Source of the DNA: CALKYB01 sp964510575
GTDB taxonomy: Bacteria; Bdellovibrionota_C; UBA2361; SZUA-149; CALKYB01
NCBI GenBank assembly: GCA_964510575.1
Contig: CAZECN010000020.1
Location: forward strand, 1 to 57,577
Length of the DNA: 57,577 bases
Direction of reading: 5' to 3'
Shown here: positions 36,298-46,145 of the stretch, piece by piece
Layout of the letters: the number at the start of each line of letters is the position of its first letter
Position numbering within the stretch: position 1 is the first letter of the stretch
The notes under the pieces: generated by a model
Seen by the model: only the letters and a program-made list of their open reading frames with translations
Told to the model about the DNA's origin: nothing
The model's database searches: none
Made by a program: the position numbers and the translations under genes

Positions 36298-39200
36298 TTA
36301 AGGGTAGAATTGGCCAATATTGGTAACTTGGGCCTCGTAATCAAGCGTGTTTGGCTCAAGAAATAGTCCTTTTCTAGAGAGAGCGAATGCAGCGCTAGAA
36401 GTGTAGCGGTCATTAGTCACAATCTCATCGTTGTAAAGTACCTTATCCTGAGGATTGTTCATCGTAGGCTCAAGGCTCTGGTAAAGCATGTAAAAAGTCT
36501 CTGGGTCTACAGTTCCGTCATTACAAAGAACTGGAACAGTAGAGAAAATCTCTCCATTAACTACAGCCGCTCCTTGAGGAACAAACTCACCAGCAGCTCC
36601 TCCCCACGAACCGTGGAAAATAGAACCTGCAGGACTGATTACAACCATTAGGTAAGCTCCTTCGAAAACCTCTCCATTCGCTGGGTGCAGTCTTCTATCA
36701 CTGGTAGCATTCATCTTGTAGTCGTATCTTGGGTCAGTCATTGCGTGAATCAACAACATGTCCCCTGAAGCACTAATCCAAGTAGCTGGGTCAATTTGAG
36801 TAGAGGTGCTCCAGTCAACTCCGTAGTTGTTCAAGAAGAAGTCAAAAGCTTGCTGTCTTCTAATCTGAACGTCAGCAGCAGAGCGGCCCATGATTATAGC
36901 ATCAAAGTCGGCACCTGAAGGAGGCAAGAAGCTTATACTATCAGTAAACTGACCATGAGCACTCATCACAACTGTTCCTAAAGTTGGAACTGGTGCAAGC
37001 CAAGGATTCTCATTACAAGATCTGTCGTCATCAATAATCTCAGTCTGAACCTGCTGATTACCCAGCTCAGTTCCATTAACAACGCTGTCAATATCTACAA
37101 TTACCAACTCCCCGTCATCATCATCCGTGTCATCTACTGCTGTAACAGTCATGGTTCCAGATGTAGCAAGTGCTGGAATTGAAATACTAGCGCTAGAAGC
37201 TGAAAAGTCTGGTCCAGAGGTAGCAGTGCTATTTGAAAAGTCTAGGTTAACAGTAACAGGCTTTTCAGATGGAGCACTTAGAGTAGCTGTAACAATCGCG
37301 ACCCCACCGTTCTCGGCAATAGAGCTTGGGTTAATGCTGAGGCTAACAGTTGGTTCTGCATCATCATCAATAATAGTTGTTGTAGCCTGCTGAACTCCAG
37401 CTTCTGTTCCGTTCAATACTGTCTGTATGTCGACAATCACGGTCTCATCAAACTCGTCAACTGAGTCATTCGCAGCAGTTACAGTGAAAGTTCCAGTAGT
37501 TGCCAAGGCTGGAATCACTACTGTAGTTGCTGTGCTGCTATAGTCTCCCGAGGACGCTGTTCCTGCAAGAGCTAGCGTTACAGTAACCGGAGCTGCGTAT
37601 TGATTACTCAGACTTAGTGTAAACTGAGCTACACCACCAGCTTCAACAATTGAAGCATTGTCTACTGAAAAACTTACTGCTGGAGGAGTGGCTAAAATCT
37701 CAAAAGTTGGAACTATTAGCGGCTGAGAAACATTGCCACAGTCATCAGTTACAGTAATTGAGCAAGTAGCGTATACGCCATCAGCAAGTCCTGCTCCGGC
37801 ATTGTTTGCATCCAGAGTGATAATTGTATTACCGTTGACAGCGTTAGTCGTAACAGTTCCACATCCGCCACTCACAGCTATGGAACCTGCTTCACTCGAG
37901 CTAAAAGTAAATTGTGGGTTTCTGTTTATTCCAGGTGTTGGTGTTACCGGAGCAACTACTGCCAAAGTCGGTGGGGTAATATCTCGCTGGGCTACTGTAA
38001 AGTAGCTATCCCCTGCTGGCTCTACACCTGTAGCAGTCAATACACCGGCACTTAAAGTCAAAGGATAAGCAACTAGTCCAGCTGAAAAGTCTCCATCAGC
38101 GTCTACAATTAGAACATACTCGTCTTTGTCCAGAACTGGTAACGCCGTTGAATCTATCTCAACAGAAACTGTTCCAACGTCTCCCATTTCATCAAAACGC
38201 CAGGTCCTTAGAATTCTTTCGTATCCTTGCTCAGTAGCAGCATTAGTCCACGCTCCAAGCGCTCCATCATCGTTACCCCAAACAAGCGCTTCGTAGTCAT
38301 CGTGATTTGTAGCATCTCCAATAGTGAAGATAGCGTCATCATTAACACTTTTGGATTTTGGCTGAGTTTGATCAGTTCCAGAGTCTAGACTAATTCCAGC
38401 AATATCATTCACGTAGCCAATGTGAGAACCAGTTGAGTTGTAAATAATCTGCCCAGCACTATCGAAATAGTTTGTACCACCAGATCCTTGATACAAAGTT
38501 AATCCGTATTTAATCGCAAGATAACTCTCAACTCTCAATCTACTAAAAGGATCGATGTCAAAGTCATCAAAATAGATTATCTCTGGTATTTCTCCCTGAT
38601 AAGGCTCCCCTGAAAACACGACATCCCCACCAAAGGTTCCGTTATCAAAAACTGTAGTCTGATCGATCTCACCGATCCCTACGTCACCACTATGGGGGTA
38701 AAGAATACCCACACCGGTTCCCGGGGAAGAAGACTTTTCGCTGTTTAAATAACAGTCGATTGTTCCAGTAATAGTATCGTTTCCTCTGATAACCATACTA
38801 ACCAAATACTGCCCATCACCCTGTATCGGAAGTTCACAAGAGCTTACCCCCCATGGCGCACCTGGTCCGTCATTGGCAAAGTTCCAGGTTGCCATTTTGA
38901 CTGTTCCATTTTCAACATAGAGGTTGAATCCCCGAACATGAGCGCCCTCTTCATAAAGAACCTGTCGCGTTGTTACATCAGCTGGTGTCTGAAATGCCAT
39001 GTGAACAACTTTATTTGGAGTTGTACCGAGGTTAATAAAAGGAGAGTCTGGAATATCTATTCTATCATCCACTCCATCAAATCTAACAACTGGGTTAAAG
39101 TTCCATTCATCAGCCACTGCATCTTCGAAAGTAGGTTGCTTTGAAGCAACTGGCTGTGTGCCGTCGACAACTGGCGTAAGCTGGTCACCCCAGTCAAAAA

Positions 39201-42200
39201 CTGAACCACCGTCAACATTTGAATCAGTCTCTCTGTCCGCTCTGAGCCAGAACAGAACTCTGTCTCCAATACCACCTGGGCCAAAATCATCGTCTTCAAT
39301 GGTATACTGATGACTGGCTTGAATTGCGCTATCTCCATCGACATCCGCAATTTGAACAGCTGGGTTAGCTGAAGGATCAATTGCAATAGTTAAAACCTCA
39401 TCCAGCTCCACTGTTCCATCATCGACTATTGTTAAATCTATCGGTACAGCTGTGGCGATAGTTCCATCGTATACACCTGCCGGAATCGCTGTCGAAGCAA
39501 TAGTATAGTCACTTCCAGGTAATGCATCTGGCGAATTTATAGTTACGCTAACACTCAAAGCACTAGCTAATGTACCATCAATTAGAAGCAAAGGGATATT
39601 TCCGCCAACTGATTCGAAATCGCCACTAGAGGCACTAGAGAACTCAAGGTTAATATCCTCATATTCAAAAGCTACAGTTAAGTAGCTAACTCCAGCCGGA
39701 ATAGTTATTCCAGTGAAGTCGCCAGTAGTTGAAGTTCCAATAAGGGTAGCTCCTGAGCTAAAATCTCCATCACTGTCCGAGAGTAGTTGGTAAGAATTAC
39801 CAGGAGTTAGCGCTGGCATTCCTGGAATACTGATATTAACTGCTTGGCTAAAGCTAGTATTCTCAAACTTCCATTCTCTTTGAATTCTCGACTGATAACT
39901 TAGAACGTCAATATCAGTAACTTGCGTCGTATTAACCAAAGCTCCATCATGTCCCCAAACCAAGAAAGACATATTTGGAATAGCAGTTCGGTTAGAATCA
40001 TTTGGCGACGTAAAGTCATTATCAGTGGCAACAGTCATTACAGCAGTAGGATTGACTGACCTGGCCACTCTTTGATCAAGAGTAGAACCCATGTCATATC
40101 CTAGACCAGCTACATCCTGCCAGTCGGCTGTGAAATCCCCAGAAGTGCCGCCGTTTGCGCCGTCATCCAGATCAAAAACACTGCTTCCTTGGCTATCTTC
40201 GTAGAAAGACTGGCTACCATCAAGGGTAACACCATATTTAAGGGCAAGATAAGTCTCGATTCTTCTTCTGTCTGAGGCAGTGAAGCTAAGGTTATCGTAA
40301 ACGATAATTTCAGAGATATCACCTTCGTAGAAAACATTGTTAAAACCTGAGTTAAATGCTCCAGCTTCAGAACCATCTCCAATGATCCCGAATCTAGTTG
40401 TGCTATCTTCCAAAGGAATACCAAGAGGCTCACGGTCGGAAGCCAAAACTTCTGCTCCGTCAAAACGGATTACTGTATCGTCAACAAGGGTGTTGTCGTA
40501 AATATATCCGGCAACGTGAGGAAGGCCATCGCTAGCTATTCCAACATCAATAATATTGTCGCGTATCGCAGTATTACCACGATAGTGCCAACGAAGAGTA
40601 GATGTAGTTGTAACTGCGTTATACCACTCAGACCTATCGAAATCGATAAAAGCCCAATTACCTGACAAGTCAGTTTTATAGGAAACATAAACTCCGACTT
40701 GGTCTAGACTTGAATTGGCATCATAGAACTTATCCAAAACAGCTAATCTGTCCGCACTACCATCAAATCTAAGCGTTGGGTTAAAGTTGTTGCTAACTCC
40801 AGTACTGATAACTTGACCTGGACGTCTAGCTGTTTCTCCCTGAAGAGCATCGTAGTTATTTCCACTTTGGTCAGCCCAGCGTTGGACAGACTGGCCATCA
40901 GAGGCGAGGTTAACACCATTATCAACAAATGCTTCCTCATCTGCTTTAAACCAAAGTTCAAGACCTTGAGAAATTCCTCCTGGAGAGGAGCCTTCGATAA
41001 CAAAAGTAGTTACTGGAAGAGCTCCAGAAACGTTTCCACAAATGTCCGTAACTACAACTTGGCAACTCGAGAAAGTTCCCTGAGCTAGCGGCGCTCCTGC
41101 ACCATCACTGTCTAAGGTAACAATATTGTTTCCAGCCACAGCTCCTGGACCAGCAGAATCACAACCACCAGAGATAACAGCAGTCCCAGCTTCAGAGCTT
41201 GAGTAAGTCCATACCGGGTTTGTATTGCTCATTGGTGAAGGGACAGCAGTCTCTTCACTAAGGACTGGGGCTGTTGTATCCACAACTATATTTGAACTAT
41301 CACCTAGATTGTTTGGTGAACCAGGCAGAGCAGAACTTGTTTGAGTGTTCCCAGTTGCATCTGAAACAGACTCAGAGCTTATTGAAGCAACTGTCAGGTC
41401 TGCTGAGTCTTGTCCAGAACCAGTAGCACCTACTGTATAGCTTCCAGATATTGTAGAACCCGATACTGCATTGAGAACAACGCTGGCACCACTATCTAAT
41501 ACAACGGTAAGATTAGAGCCTGAGCTAACGCTACCATTATAAGTGGCGGTGATGTTAATCAATCCACCTGGGCCAAACTTATCGTCAGCAGTGCTACTGC
41601 TAAAAGAAACCAGCGCTGGTGGCGTTGAGTCTATTGTAAAAGCACTGATTGGAAGTGGCTGAGAAAGGTTCCCAACTCCATCCTCAACAGTTAGCTGACA
41701 ATCTGAGAAAGTTCCATCACTCAGCGCTCCGCCAGCACCATCTGAATCCAAAGTAATAGTATTATTGCCATTAATGGCCGAAGCAACAGCACTTTTACAA
41801 CTACCAGATAATATCAATGTTCCTGCTTCATCACTTGAGAATATATAGTCAGGAGTGGTGTCTGAACTTGGTGAAGCTACAGGAGTAACTTCAGCCAGGA
41901 CTGGAGCTGTAACATCTATCTCGATATTAGAGCTGTCCCCTAAGTTATTCGGAGATGCAGGAAGCACAGAACTATTCTGAACTCCACCACCAGCCAAAGC
42001 TGTTACATTCTCAGAAACAATTGAGGCAACACTCAGGTCAGCAATATCTTCGCCGCTGCCAGTAGTTCCAATAAAATAGGAGCCGCTAACACTTGAGCCT
42101 GAAGTTATAGTCAGGCTTAGGGTAGCACCGTTGTTTAGTGCTACAGTTATTGACGAGCCATTTACTAGGCCAGTGTCATAATTTGCTGTGATATTGATTT

Positions 42201-43488
42201 GAGACCCTGGACCGTAGGTTCCATCTGCTGTGGTAGAAGTAAAGCTAAGCAGCGTTGGCTCAGATACTCCAAAATAGTGAGAGTCATCTGAAACGTTAAT
42301 AGTTAGATTTTGAGAAGATCCAATAGAAGTTGAACCTGTAAAAGTTCCTGTATTCATGTATTGACCAGAAACCGCAGTGCCGTTTGCCTGATAAACCCAT
42401 GTCTCACCCGGATCTAGGTTTCCGTCATTGTCACTATCCCCTGAAACCAGATTATTAACTGTTCCTAGGTCACTATCTACAAGAGAAGGGTTATCAACTA
42501 ACGTGTTTCCTGAGTTTCTTACCTGATACTCCCAAGTTACTGCATCACCCGGAGTAAGAGTTTGTCCAGGAGCTGTATCGGAGTCCTGACCATTAGTAGA
42601 TTTTTCAATGTCAACTGAAGTATCAAAATCAACTACTGCTATTCCCCAAGGACTATCTGGAGCAGAGTTTCCGAGAGAGGTTGGCGAACAAGAAGATGTC
42701 GGAGTTGAAAAACTGTCATCCAGACGAAAGTCACTGAAGTAAAGAGTGTTATCTCTATAAGCAATTCCGGTCAGCCATTCGCCTTGATTGTCACAAAACT
42801 CCAAATCAACATTTCCGCCATTTAGATCCGCAGTACTTATCGTGTCGTTAATTGGGTTGGTCCACCACAGTCTATTCCCAGCAGTATCAAGCGCAATTCC
42901 GTAGACACGTCCGTTATTTGGAACCAAAAGAGTAGGCGCACTAGCCACCCCACATCCAGTCGGGTCCATTTGAACTCTCCAGAGACCACTATTGATTACT
43001 CCATAATAGAGAAAGCCTGTGTTTGGATCATACTCAACGTCAGTAGCGTTGTCTGGTGTATTAATTATTGTAGTTAGGCCAAAATTACCGGTGCTCAACA
43101 AACCACATCTGATCGCTTCACCTGTCCAATGACCAATGAAAATTCGGTCATTTGCAGGATCTATATCAAGACCATAAGGACTACCTGTAGTGTTATGTAG
43201 AACATTGGCTTGGCTACCATCTAGCTGGGCTCTGTAAATTTGATTAGTAGTGAATGCTGTCCAATATATAAAGCCAGCTTCCTGATCAACTTCAATATCA
43301 AGCAAGCCCTGGCCTGCCACTGCAATGGTCTCTAAATTGCTACCGTCAAGATCAGAGGTAAAGACACGGTTCCCGGCAAATTCAGAATGATAAAGCTTCT
43401 GAGTCTGAGCTTCAACAGTGCCACCAACGCAGATAATAGCCAAAAAGGCTAATGCAGCTGATTTAAATTTATCCAAGTTCAATCTCAT
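36298..43488 (-). CDS. Giant modular surface protein (YWTD propeller, DUF7507-like, Ig-like, LamG/DUF8202-like, Calx-beta, novel C-terminal domain)
   Basis: 2396 residues with signal peptide (ALAFLAIICVGGTVEAQ). YWTD-like propeller about 30-290. DUF7507-like module about 290-420 (PGDAVTWEYQVRNSGNTLVDN). About 420-840: two repeats of type X (GPGSQINITANY ... SNIEIDVTAP) alternating with module Y (SSDEAGTLILSGSC). Two LamG/DUF8202-like modules, about 842-1080 and 1413-1650 (ETYLALKYGVTLDGSQ). Calx-beta-like about 1276-1400, a third Y module, and two Calx-beta domains near 1939-2140. The last ~240 residues match the neighbouring 284-residue protein. It is built like a calcium-stiffened adhesin or glycan-binding rod. 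The ATG lies one base after the stop of that smaller gene. Confidence 0.85.
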   Translation of the reverse strand: MRLNLDKFKSAALAFLAIICVGGTVEAQTQKLYHSEFAGNRVFTSDLDGSNLETIAVAGQGLLDIEVDQEAGFIYWTAFTTNQIYRAQLDGSQANVLHNTTGSPYGLDIDPANDRIFIGHWTGEAIRCGLLSTGNFGLTTIINTPDNATDVEYDPNTGFLYYGVINSGLWRVQMDPTGCGVASAPTLLVPNNGRVYGIALDTAGNRLWWTNPINDTISTADLNGGNVDLEFCDNQGEWLTGIAYRDNTLYFSDFRLDDSFSTPTSSCSPTSLGNSAPDSPWGIAVVDFDTSVDIEKSTNGQDSDTAPGQTLTPGDAVTWEYQVRNSGNTLVDNPSLVDSDLGTVNNLVSGDSDNDGNLDPGETWVYQANGTAVSGQYMNTGTFTGSTSIGSSQNLTINVSDDSHYFGVSEPTLLSFTSTTADGTYGPGSQINITANYDTGLVNGSSITVALNNGATLSLTITSGSSVSGSYFIGTTGSGEDIADLSVASIVSENVTALAGGGVQNSSVLPASPNNLGDSSNIEIDVTAPVLAEVTPVASPSSDTTPDYIFSSDEAGTLILSGSCKSAVASAINGNNTITLDSDGAGGALSDGTFSDCQLTVEDGVGNLSQPLPISAFTIDSTPPALVSFSSSTADDKFGPGGLINITATYNGSVSSGSNLTVVLDSGASVVLNAVSGSTISGSYTVGATGSGQDSADLTVASISSESVSDATGNTQTSSALPGSPNNLGDSSNIVVDTTAPVLSEETAVPSPMSNTNPVWTYSSSEAGTAVISGGCDSAGPGAVAGNNIVTLDSDGAGAPLAQGTFSSCQVVVTDICGNVSGALPVTTFVIEGSSPGGISQGLELWFKADEEAFVDNGVNLASDGQSVQRWADQSGNNYDALQGETARRPGQVISTGVSNNFNPTLRFDGSADRLAVLDKFYDANSSLDQVGVYVSYKTDLSGNWAFIDFDRSEWYNAVTTTSTLRWHYRGNTAIRDNIIDVGIASDGLPHVAGYIYDNTLVDDTVIRFDGAEVLASDREPLGIPLEDSTTRFGIIGDGSEAGAFNSGFNNVFYEGDISEIIVYDNLSFTASDRRRIETYLALKYGVTLDGSQSFYEDSQGSSVFDLDDGANGGTSGDFTADWQDVAGLGYDMGSTLDQRVARSVNPTAVMTVATDNDFTSPNDSNRTAIPNMSFLVWGHDGALVNTTQVTDIDVLSYQSRIQREWKFENTSFSQAVNISIPGMPALTPGNSYQLLSDSDGDFSSGATLIGTSTTGDFTGITIPAGVSYLTVAFEYEDINLEFSSASSGDFESVGGNIPLLLIDGTLASALSVSVTINSPDALPGSDYTIASTAIPAGVYDGTIATAVPIDLTIVDDGTVELDEVLTIAIDPSANPAVQIADVDGDSAIQASHQYTIEDDDFGPGGIGDRVLFWLRADRETDSNVDGGSVFDWGDQLTPVVDGTQPVASKQPTFEDAVADEWNFNPVVRFDGVDDRIDIPDSPFINLGTTPNKVVHMAFQTPADVTTRQVLYEEGAHVRGFNLYVENGTVKMATWNFANDGPGAPWGVSSCELPIQGDGQYLVSMVIRGNDTITGTIDCYLNSEKSSSPGTGVGILYPHSGDVGIGEIDQTTVFDNGTFGGDVVFSGEPYQGEIPEIIYFDDFDIDPFSRLRVESYLAIKYGLTLYQGSGGTNYFDSAGQIIYNSTGSHIGYVNDIAGISLDSGTDQTQPKSKSVNDDAIFTIGDATNHDDYEALVWGNDDGALGAWTNAATEQGYERILRTWRFDEMGDVGTVSVEIDSTALPVLDKDEYVLIVDADGDFSAGLVAYPLTLSAGVLTATGVEPAGDSYFTVAQRDITPPTLAVVAPVTPTPGINRNPQFTFSSSEAGSIAVSGGCGTVTTNAVNGNTIITLDANNAGAGLADGVYATCSITVTDDCGNVSQPLIVPTFEILATPPAVSFSVDNASIVEAGGVAQFTLSLSNQYAAPVTVTLALAGTASSGDYSSTATTVVIPALATTGTFTVTAANDSVDEFDETVIVDIQTVLNGTEAGVQQATTTIIDDDAEPTVSLSINPSSIAENGGVAIVTATLSAPSEKPVTVNLDFSNSTATSGPDFSASSASISIPALATSGTMTVTAVDDTDDDDGELVIVDIDSVVNGTELGNQQVQTEIIDDDRSCNENPWLAPVPTLGTVVMSAHGQFTDSISFLPPSGADFDAIIMGRSAADVQIRRQQAFDFFLNNYGVDWSTSTQIDPATWISASGDMLLIHAMTDPRYDYKMNATSDRRLHPANGEVFEGAYLMVVISPAGSIFHGSWGGAAGEFVPQGAAVVNGEIFSTVPVLCNDGTVDPETFYMLYQSLEPTMNNPQDKVLYNDEIVTNDRYTSSAAFALSRKGLFLEPNTLDYEAQVTNIGQFYP

Positions 43489-43489
43489 T

Positions 43490-44344
43490 CTACCAAAGTC
43501 TAATCGTTGCTTTAACTATTGCCTGTATCAGGTCTCCCTGAATGATATTTAGTTCAATTCTTCCAGTTGCTTGCCCAGTGGTTGCCGAAACTCCTGCAAT
43601 CGGCGTCACCTCGTAATCTATTGCAGCTCTATTTAAGAAATCAGGAACAAAAGGAATCTCTGTTCGATATCCTAAGTGTATTAAAGAAGACTGAGTTCCT
43701 GCACTGCTGCCATCGCTGTCGTTAACACAGGGAACTTCTCTTTCAATAACCCACTCTCCATCAGCCATTGTGGTTCCTAGTGGCACCAGCTCGCCAGCGC
43801 CACCCCATGTTCCAGTTAGTGTATGAGTTCCACTTATAACTGTGGCAGCATACCTAGCTTCATGAACTGGCCATCCCACTTGAGGAACTTCATCCCCTCC
43901 AGAATAAATAATTCTCTGTTTCCATCTTGGATCTATAGATGTGTGGAAAAGTAATACATTTCCGTCGGCGGAAAGCACTGTTCCGTCGCCAAGGGGAGTA
44001 CCTGCAAAAAAATCTACGCCAAATCTAGTTAAGAAAAAGTTAAAAGCAGCTAGCTGTCTGCTTGATACTTGAGCTGGAGTTCGGCCTAACACGTTGACAT
44101 CAAAGTCATTTCCTGGAGGAAGAACATAGTTAGAAGTCATTGGGTCAAAAACACCCTCAGCGTCCATCACCAAAAAGCCACTTAGACCAGATGGGGTTGT
44201 TTGACCATTCAGATTACAACTCACTTGAGCGTGAGAAATTGAAGGAAAAGAGATTGTGGCTGCAAGCAAGGCGAAGCCACAGGCTGCTAGTAGCTGCCTA
44301 TAATCTATCTTCACCAATTTTTTAATTTGCCTTCTCCTCAACAT
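43490..44344 (-). CDS. Secreted protein consisting of the novel domain shared with the giant surface protein
   Basis: 284 residues with an N-terminal hydrophobic export segment (ACGFALLAATISFPSISHAQ). The main part (about 55-220) parallels the C-terminus of the adjacent 2396-residue protein: NDFDVNVLGRTPAQVSSRQLAAFNFFLTRFGVD against ADFDAIIMGRSAADVQIRRQQAFDFFLNNYGVD, then a VLLFHTSIDPR segment against MLLIHAMTDPR, and TGTWGGAGELVPLG against HGSWGGAAGEFVPQG. No known family recognised. The start is ambiguous: AGGAGAAGG lies inside the present N-terminus, so a TTG or GTG about 10 codons in is possible. It is first in the surface-protein operon. Confidence 0.7.
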   Translation of the reverse strand: MLRRRQIKKLVKIDYRQLLAACGFALLAATISFPSISHAQVSCNLNGQTTPSGLSGFLVMDAEGVFDPMTSNYVLPPGNDFDVNVLGRTPAQVSSRQLAAFNFFLTRFGVDFFAGTPLGDGTVLSADGNVLLFHTSIDPRWKQRIIYSGGDEVPQVGWPVHEARYAATVISGTHTLTGTWGGAGELVPLGTTMADGEWVIEREVPCVNDSDGSSAGTQSSLIHLGYRTEIPFVPDFLNRAAIDYEVTPIAGVSATTGQATGRIELNIIQGDLIQAIVKATIRLW

Positions 44345-44523
44345 GCTGTTTTTGCTAGTCTTAAACCCTTTAAAGTTGATGATTCTCCAGTGCTAATATT
44401 GATAACGGTAGGGAAGCTCTAACTCTTTAGATTATTCGAATTGTTAGCATTTTTTTCAGCCCAGTTGCCTGAAGGCACTCGAAAACTGCACAATTTCGAA
44501 CAATTTTTGTTCAATGGTGAACG

Positions 44524-44949
44524 ATGAAATGGATTTTAAGACAATTTGTTACAGGACCGATCAACTCGCTGGTCTACCTAGGCCTACCGGCCGCTATAGT
44601 CCTGCATGTTCTGTTATATAAAACTGAGCTTTCGCTAAGCTCTTTTGACCAGCTAATCAATAATCTAGATCAGTCGCTAATCTCTTCAATCTGTCTAGCC
44701 TTGGCCTTAAGTGTAGCAATCTTTCTGAGAGTTAAGTTTTCAAGAGCCTTTGCCACCCTTTTGATTGCAGCCTTCATGATCAACACCATTCAGTGGATGC
44801 TGCGAGACATCAATCCAGGGATCATTGGAGAAAGTAAACAAAGGATAGAGGACTATTTTTTATTCAGACTTTTAGCTTTAGACCTTTTTGTAATAATCTC
44901 TCTGCCATTTCAGCATTGGATGAACATTCAAAAACCTAAATCAAACTAA
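44524..44949 (+). CDS. Small polytopic membrane protein, unknown
   Basis: 141 residues with about four hydrophobic segments (INSLVYLGLPAAIVLHVLLY; LISSICLALALSVAIFLRV; FATLLIAAFMINTIQWMLR; FRLLALDLFVIISLPFQHW). No family recognised. It lies alone between two minus-strand gene blocks and ends just before a bidirectional terminator at 44996-45024. Confidence 0.55.
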   Translation: MKWILRQFVTGPINSLVYLGLPAAIVLHVLLYKTELSLSSFDQLINNLDQSLISSICLALALSVAIFLRVKFSRAFATLLIAAFMINTIQWMLRDINPGIIGESKQRIEDYFLFRLLALDLFVIISLPFQHWMNIQKPKSN

Positions 44950-44995
44950 TTCGGACTACTCAGACTTTTAGTCTTTGTGAGAGCACAACAGCCAT

Positions 44996-45024
44996 AAAAA
45001 AACCCGCACATGGTGCGGGTTTTT
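44996..45024. terminator. Bidirectional rho-independent terminator
   Basis: 8-bp perfect stem ACCCGCAC (45002-45009) / GTGCGGGT (45013-45020) with a 3-base loop, A-tract on the left and T-tract on the right. It serves the convergent ends of the membrane protein gene (stop at 44949) and the barrel protein gene (stop at 45049). Confidence 0.92.
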
Positions 45025-45048
45025 AACATCTTCTGTCTGACTAAAGAA

Positions 45049-45807
45049 TTAGTCGAGAGCAGCTACTAGATGAACAGCTGTGAAAGCACTATCCAAGTCT
45101 AGGTCTTCACCTTCAGCATCAAGTTCTGCCCAAAGGTAACCACCTTCTAAGGAAAGAGCGATACCGTCAGTGATCTGCTGCTGAACTCTCGCAGACAAAT
45201 GCAGACCAACGTCAGTGTCATCAACATCGACTCCAGAATTGTCAGCATCACCTGAAACAACCATTAGGTCAGGTCCACCACCGATAAAGAACTTAGTGCC
45301 TTCACCAATAGGTGTAACGTATTCAAGCGAAACAGGAATTCTAACTACTGTTAGGTCTAGGTTGTCCTGAAAAAACTGGCTTTCAGGAGTGAAGAAGAAT
45401 TGCTCTCCATCAATACTTCCAAGCTCAGCACCTGCACGAATGTTAAGTGGCAAGTCCTTGGAAGGTTGGTAATCAAGCATAATACTTGGAGCTACCGCAG
45501 TATCTTCACAAGTCAGGAAAAGAACATTCAATCCACCTGCAATTCCCAAACCAAAATCACTAGGCTCAACATCCAAAGAAACTGGTTCTTCAAGAGGAGG
45601 CACAGCAGCTGGTGTTTCAATAATTCGCTGTGGTCTTTGAATTATTTCTTCACGCTGAACCGGCTCTCTTACAGTTCTTTTTCTCGGTTTATTAAATTGC
45701 TCCCAACAAGGCTGTCCCGGGGCACATCCCCCAGCAAAAGCAGTTCCCGCACTCAACAAGGAAACAGCTAGAGCACCAACAATTGCTAAACGTCCAGTAT
45801 TTTTCAT
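45049..45807 (-). CDS. Outer-membrane beta-barrel protein
   Basis: 252 residues from the ATG at 45807, which has GGAG about 9 bases upstream; an in-frame ATG 15 bases earlier is less likely. Signal peptide LAIVGALAVSLLSAGTAFA. A Pro/Arg-rich stretch follows (RKRTVREPVQREEIIQRPQ), then alternating amphipathic strands (GLGIAGGLNVLFLTCED, LNIRAGAELGSIDGEQFFF, TKFFIGGGPDLMVVS, GIALSLEGGYLWAEL) ending in a hydrophobic C-terminus (TAVHLVAALD). This is typical of OmpA- or OprF-like small barrels, but no named family is certain. A long GC-rich leader lies upstream at about 45850-46010. Confidence 0.72.
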   Translation of the reverse strand: MKNTGRLAIVGALAVSLLSAGTAFAGGCAPGQPCWEQFNKPRKRTVREPVQREEIIQRPQRIIETPAAVPPLEEPVSLDVEPSDFGLGIAGGLNVLFLTCEDTAVAPSIMLDYQPSKDLPLNIRAGAELGSIDGEQFFFTPESQFFQDNLDLTVVRIPVSLEYVTPIGEGTKFFIGGGPDLMVVSGDADNSGVDVDDTDVGLHLSARVQQQITDGIALSLEGGYLWAELDAEGEDLDLDSAFTAVHLVAALD

Positions 45808-46145
45808 TTGGATTAACTCCATTCTCAGTTAACTTCTTTCTCACAAGATCTTTTGCGTGGCTCACATTGAGGAGCATACACGCTAAAAACCCCCACCACC
45901 CTCGATAAGCTCGGGGACCCTAGAACCACGACACCCCTTGGGGTCCAGTCCTACCGTTCACTAAGGCTAGCATCCCTCAAGCACTGTGGTAATACATTTT
46001 TTAACTCATTCTACTTAAAGGAAACAAGCCATACAGCAACTAGATTCGTCGTAAATCTATCTATATTTAGCCAATAATATTGATGTCTTAGTGAAAGGAG
46101 CCAATTATCAAGGCTCTTAGCCCTAGGTAAAAATACGACTTTCAG
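45808..46145. other. Leader region of the barrel gene, GC-rich candidate structured RNA
   Basis: No gene. About 45889-45955 is clearly richer in GC than the surroundings. On the minus strand it contains GACCCCAAGGGGTGTC (a compact hairpin) nested between GGACCC and GGGTCC arms (45915-45920, 45941-45946), then CCCCGAGCTTATCGAGGG. This could be a 5' UTR structure controlling the barrel gene; no known riboswitch class was recognised. Confidence 0.35.
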
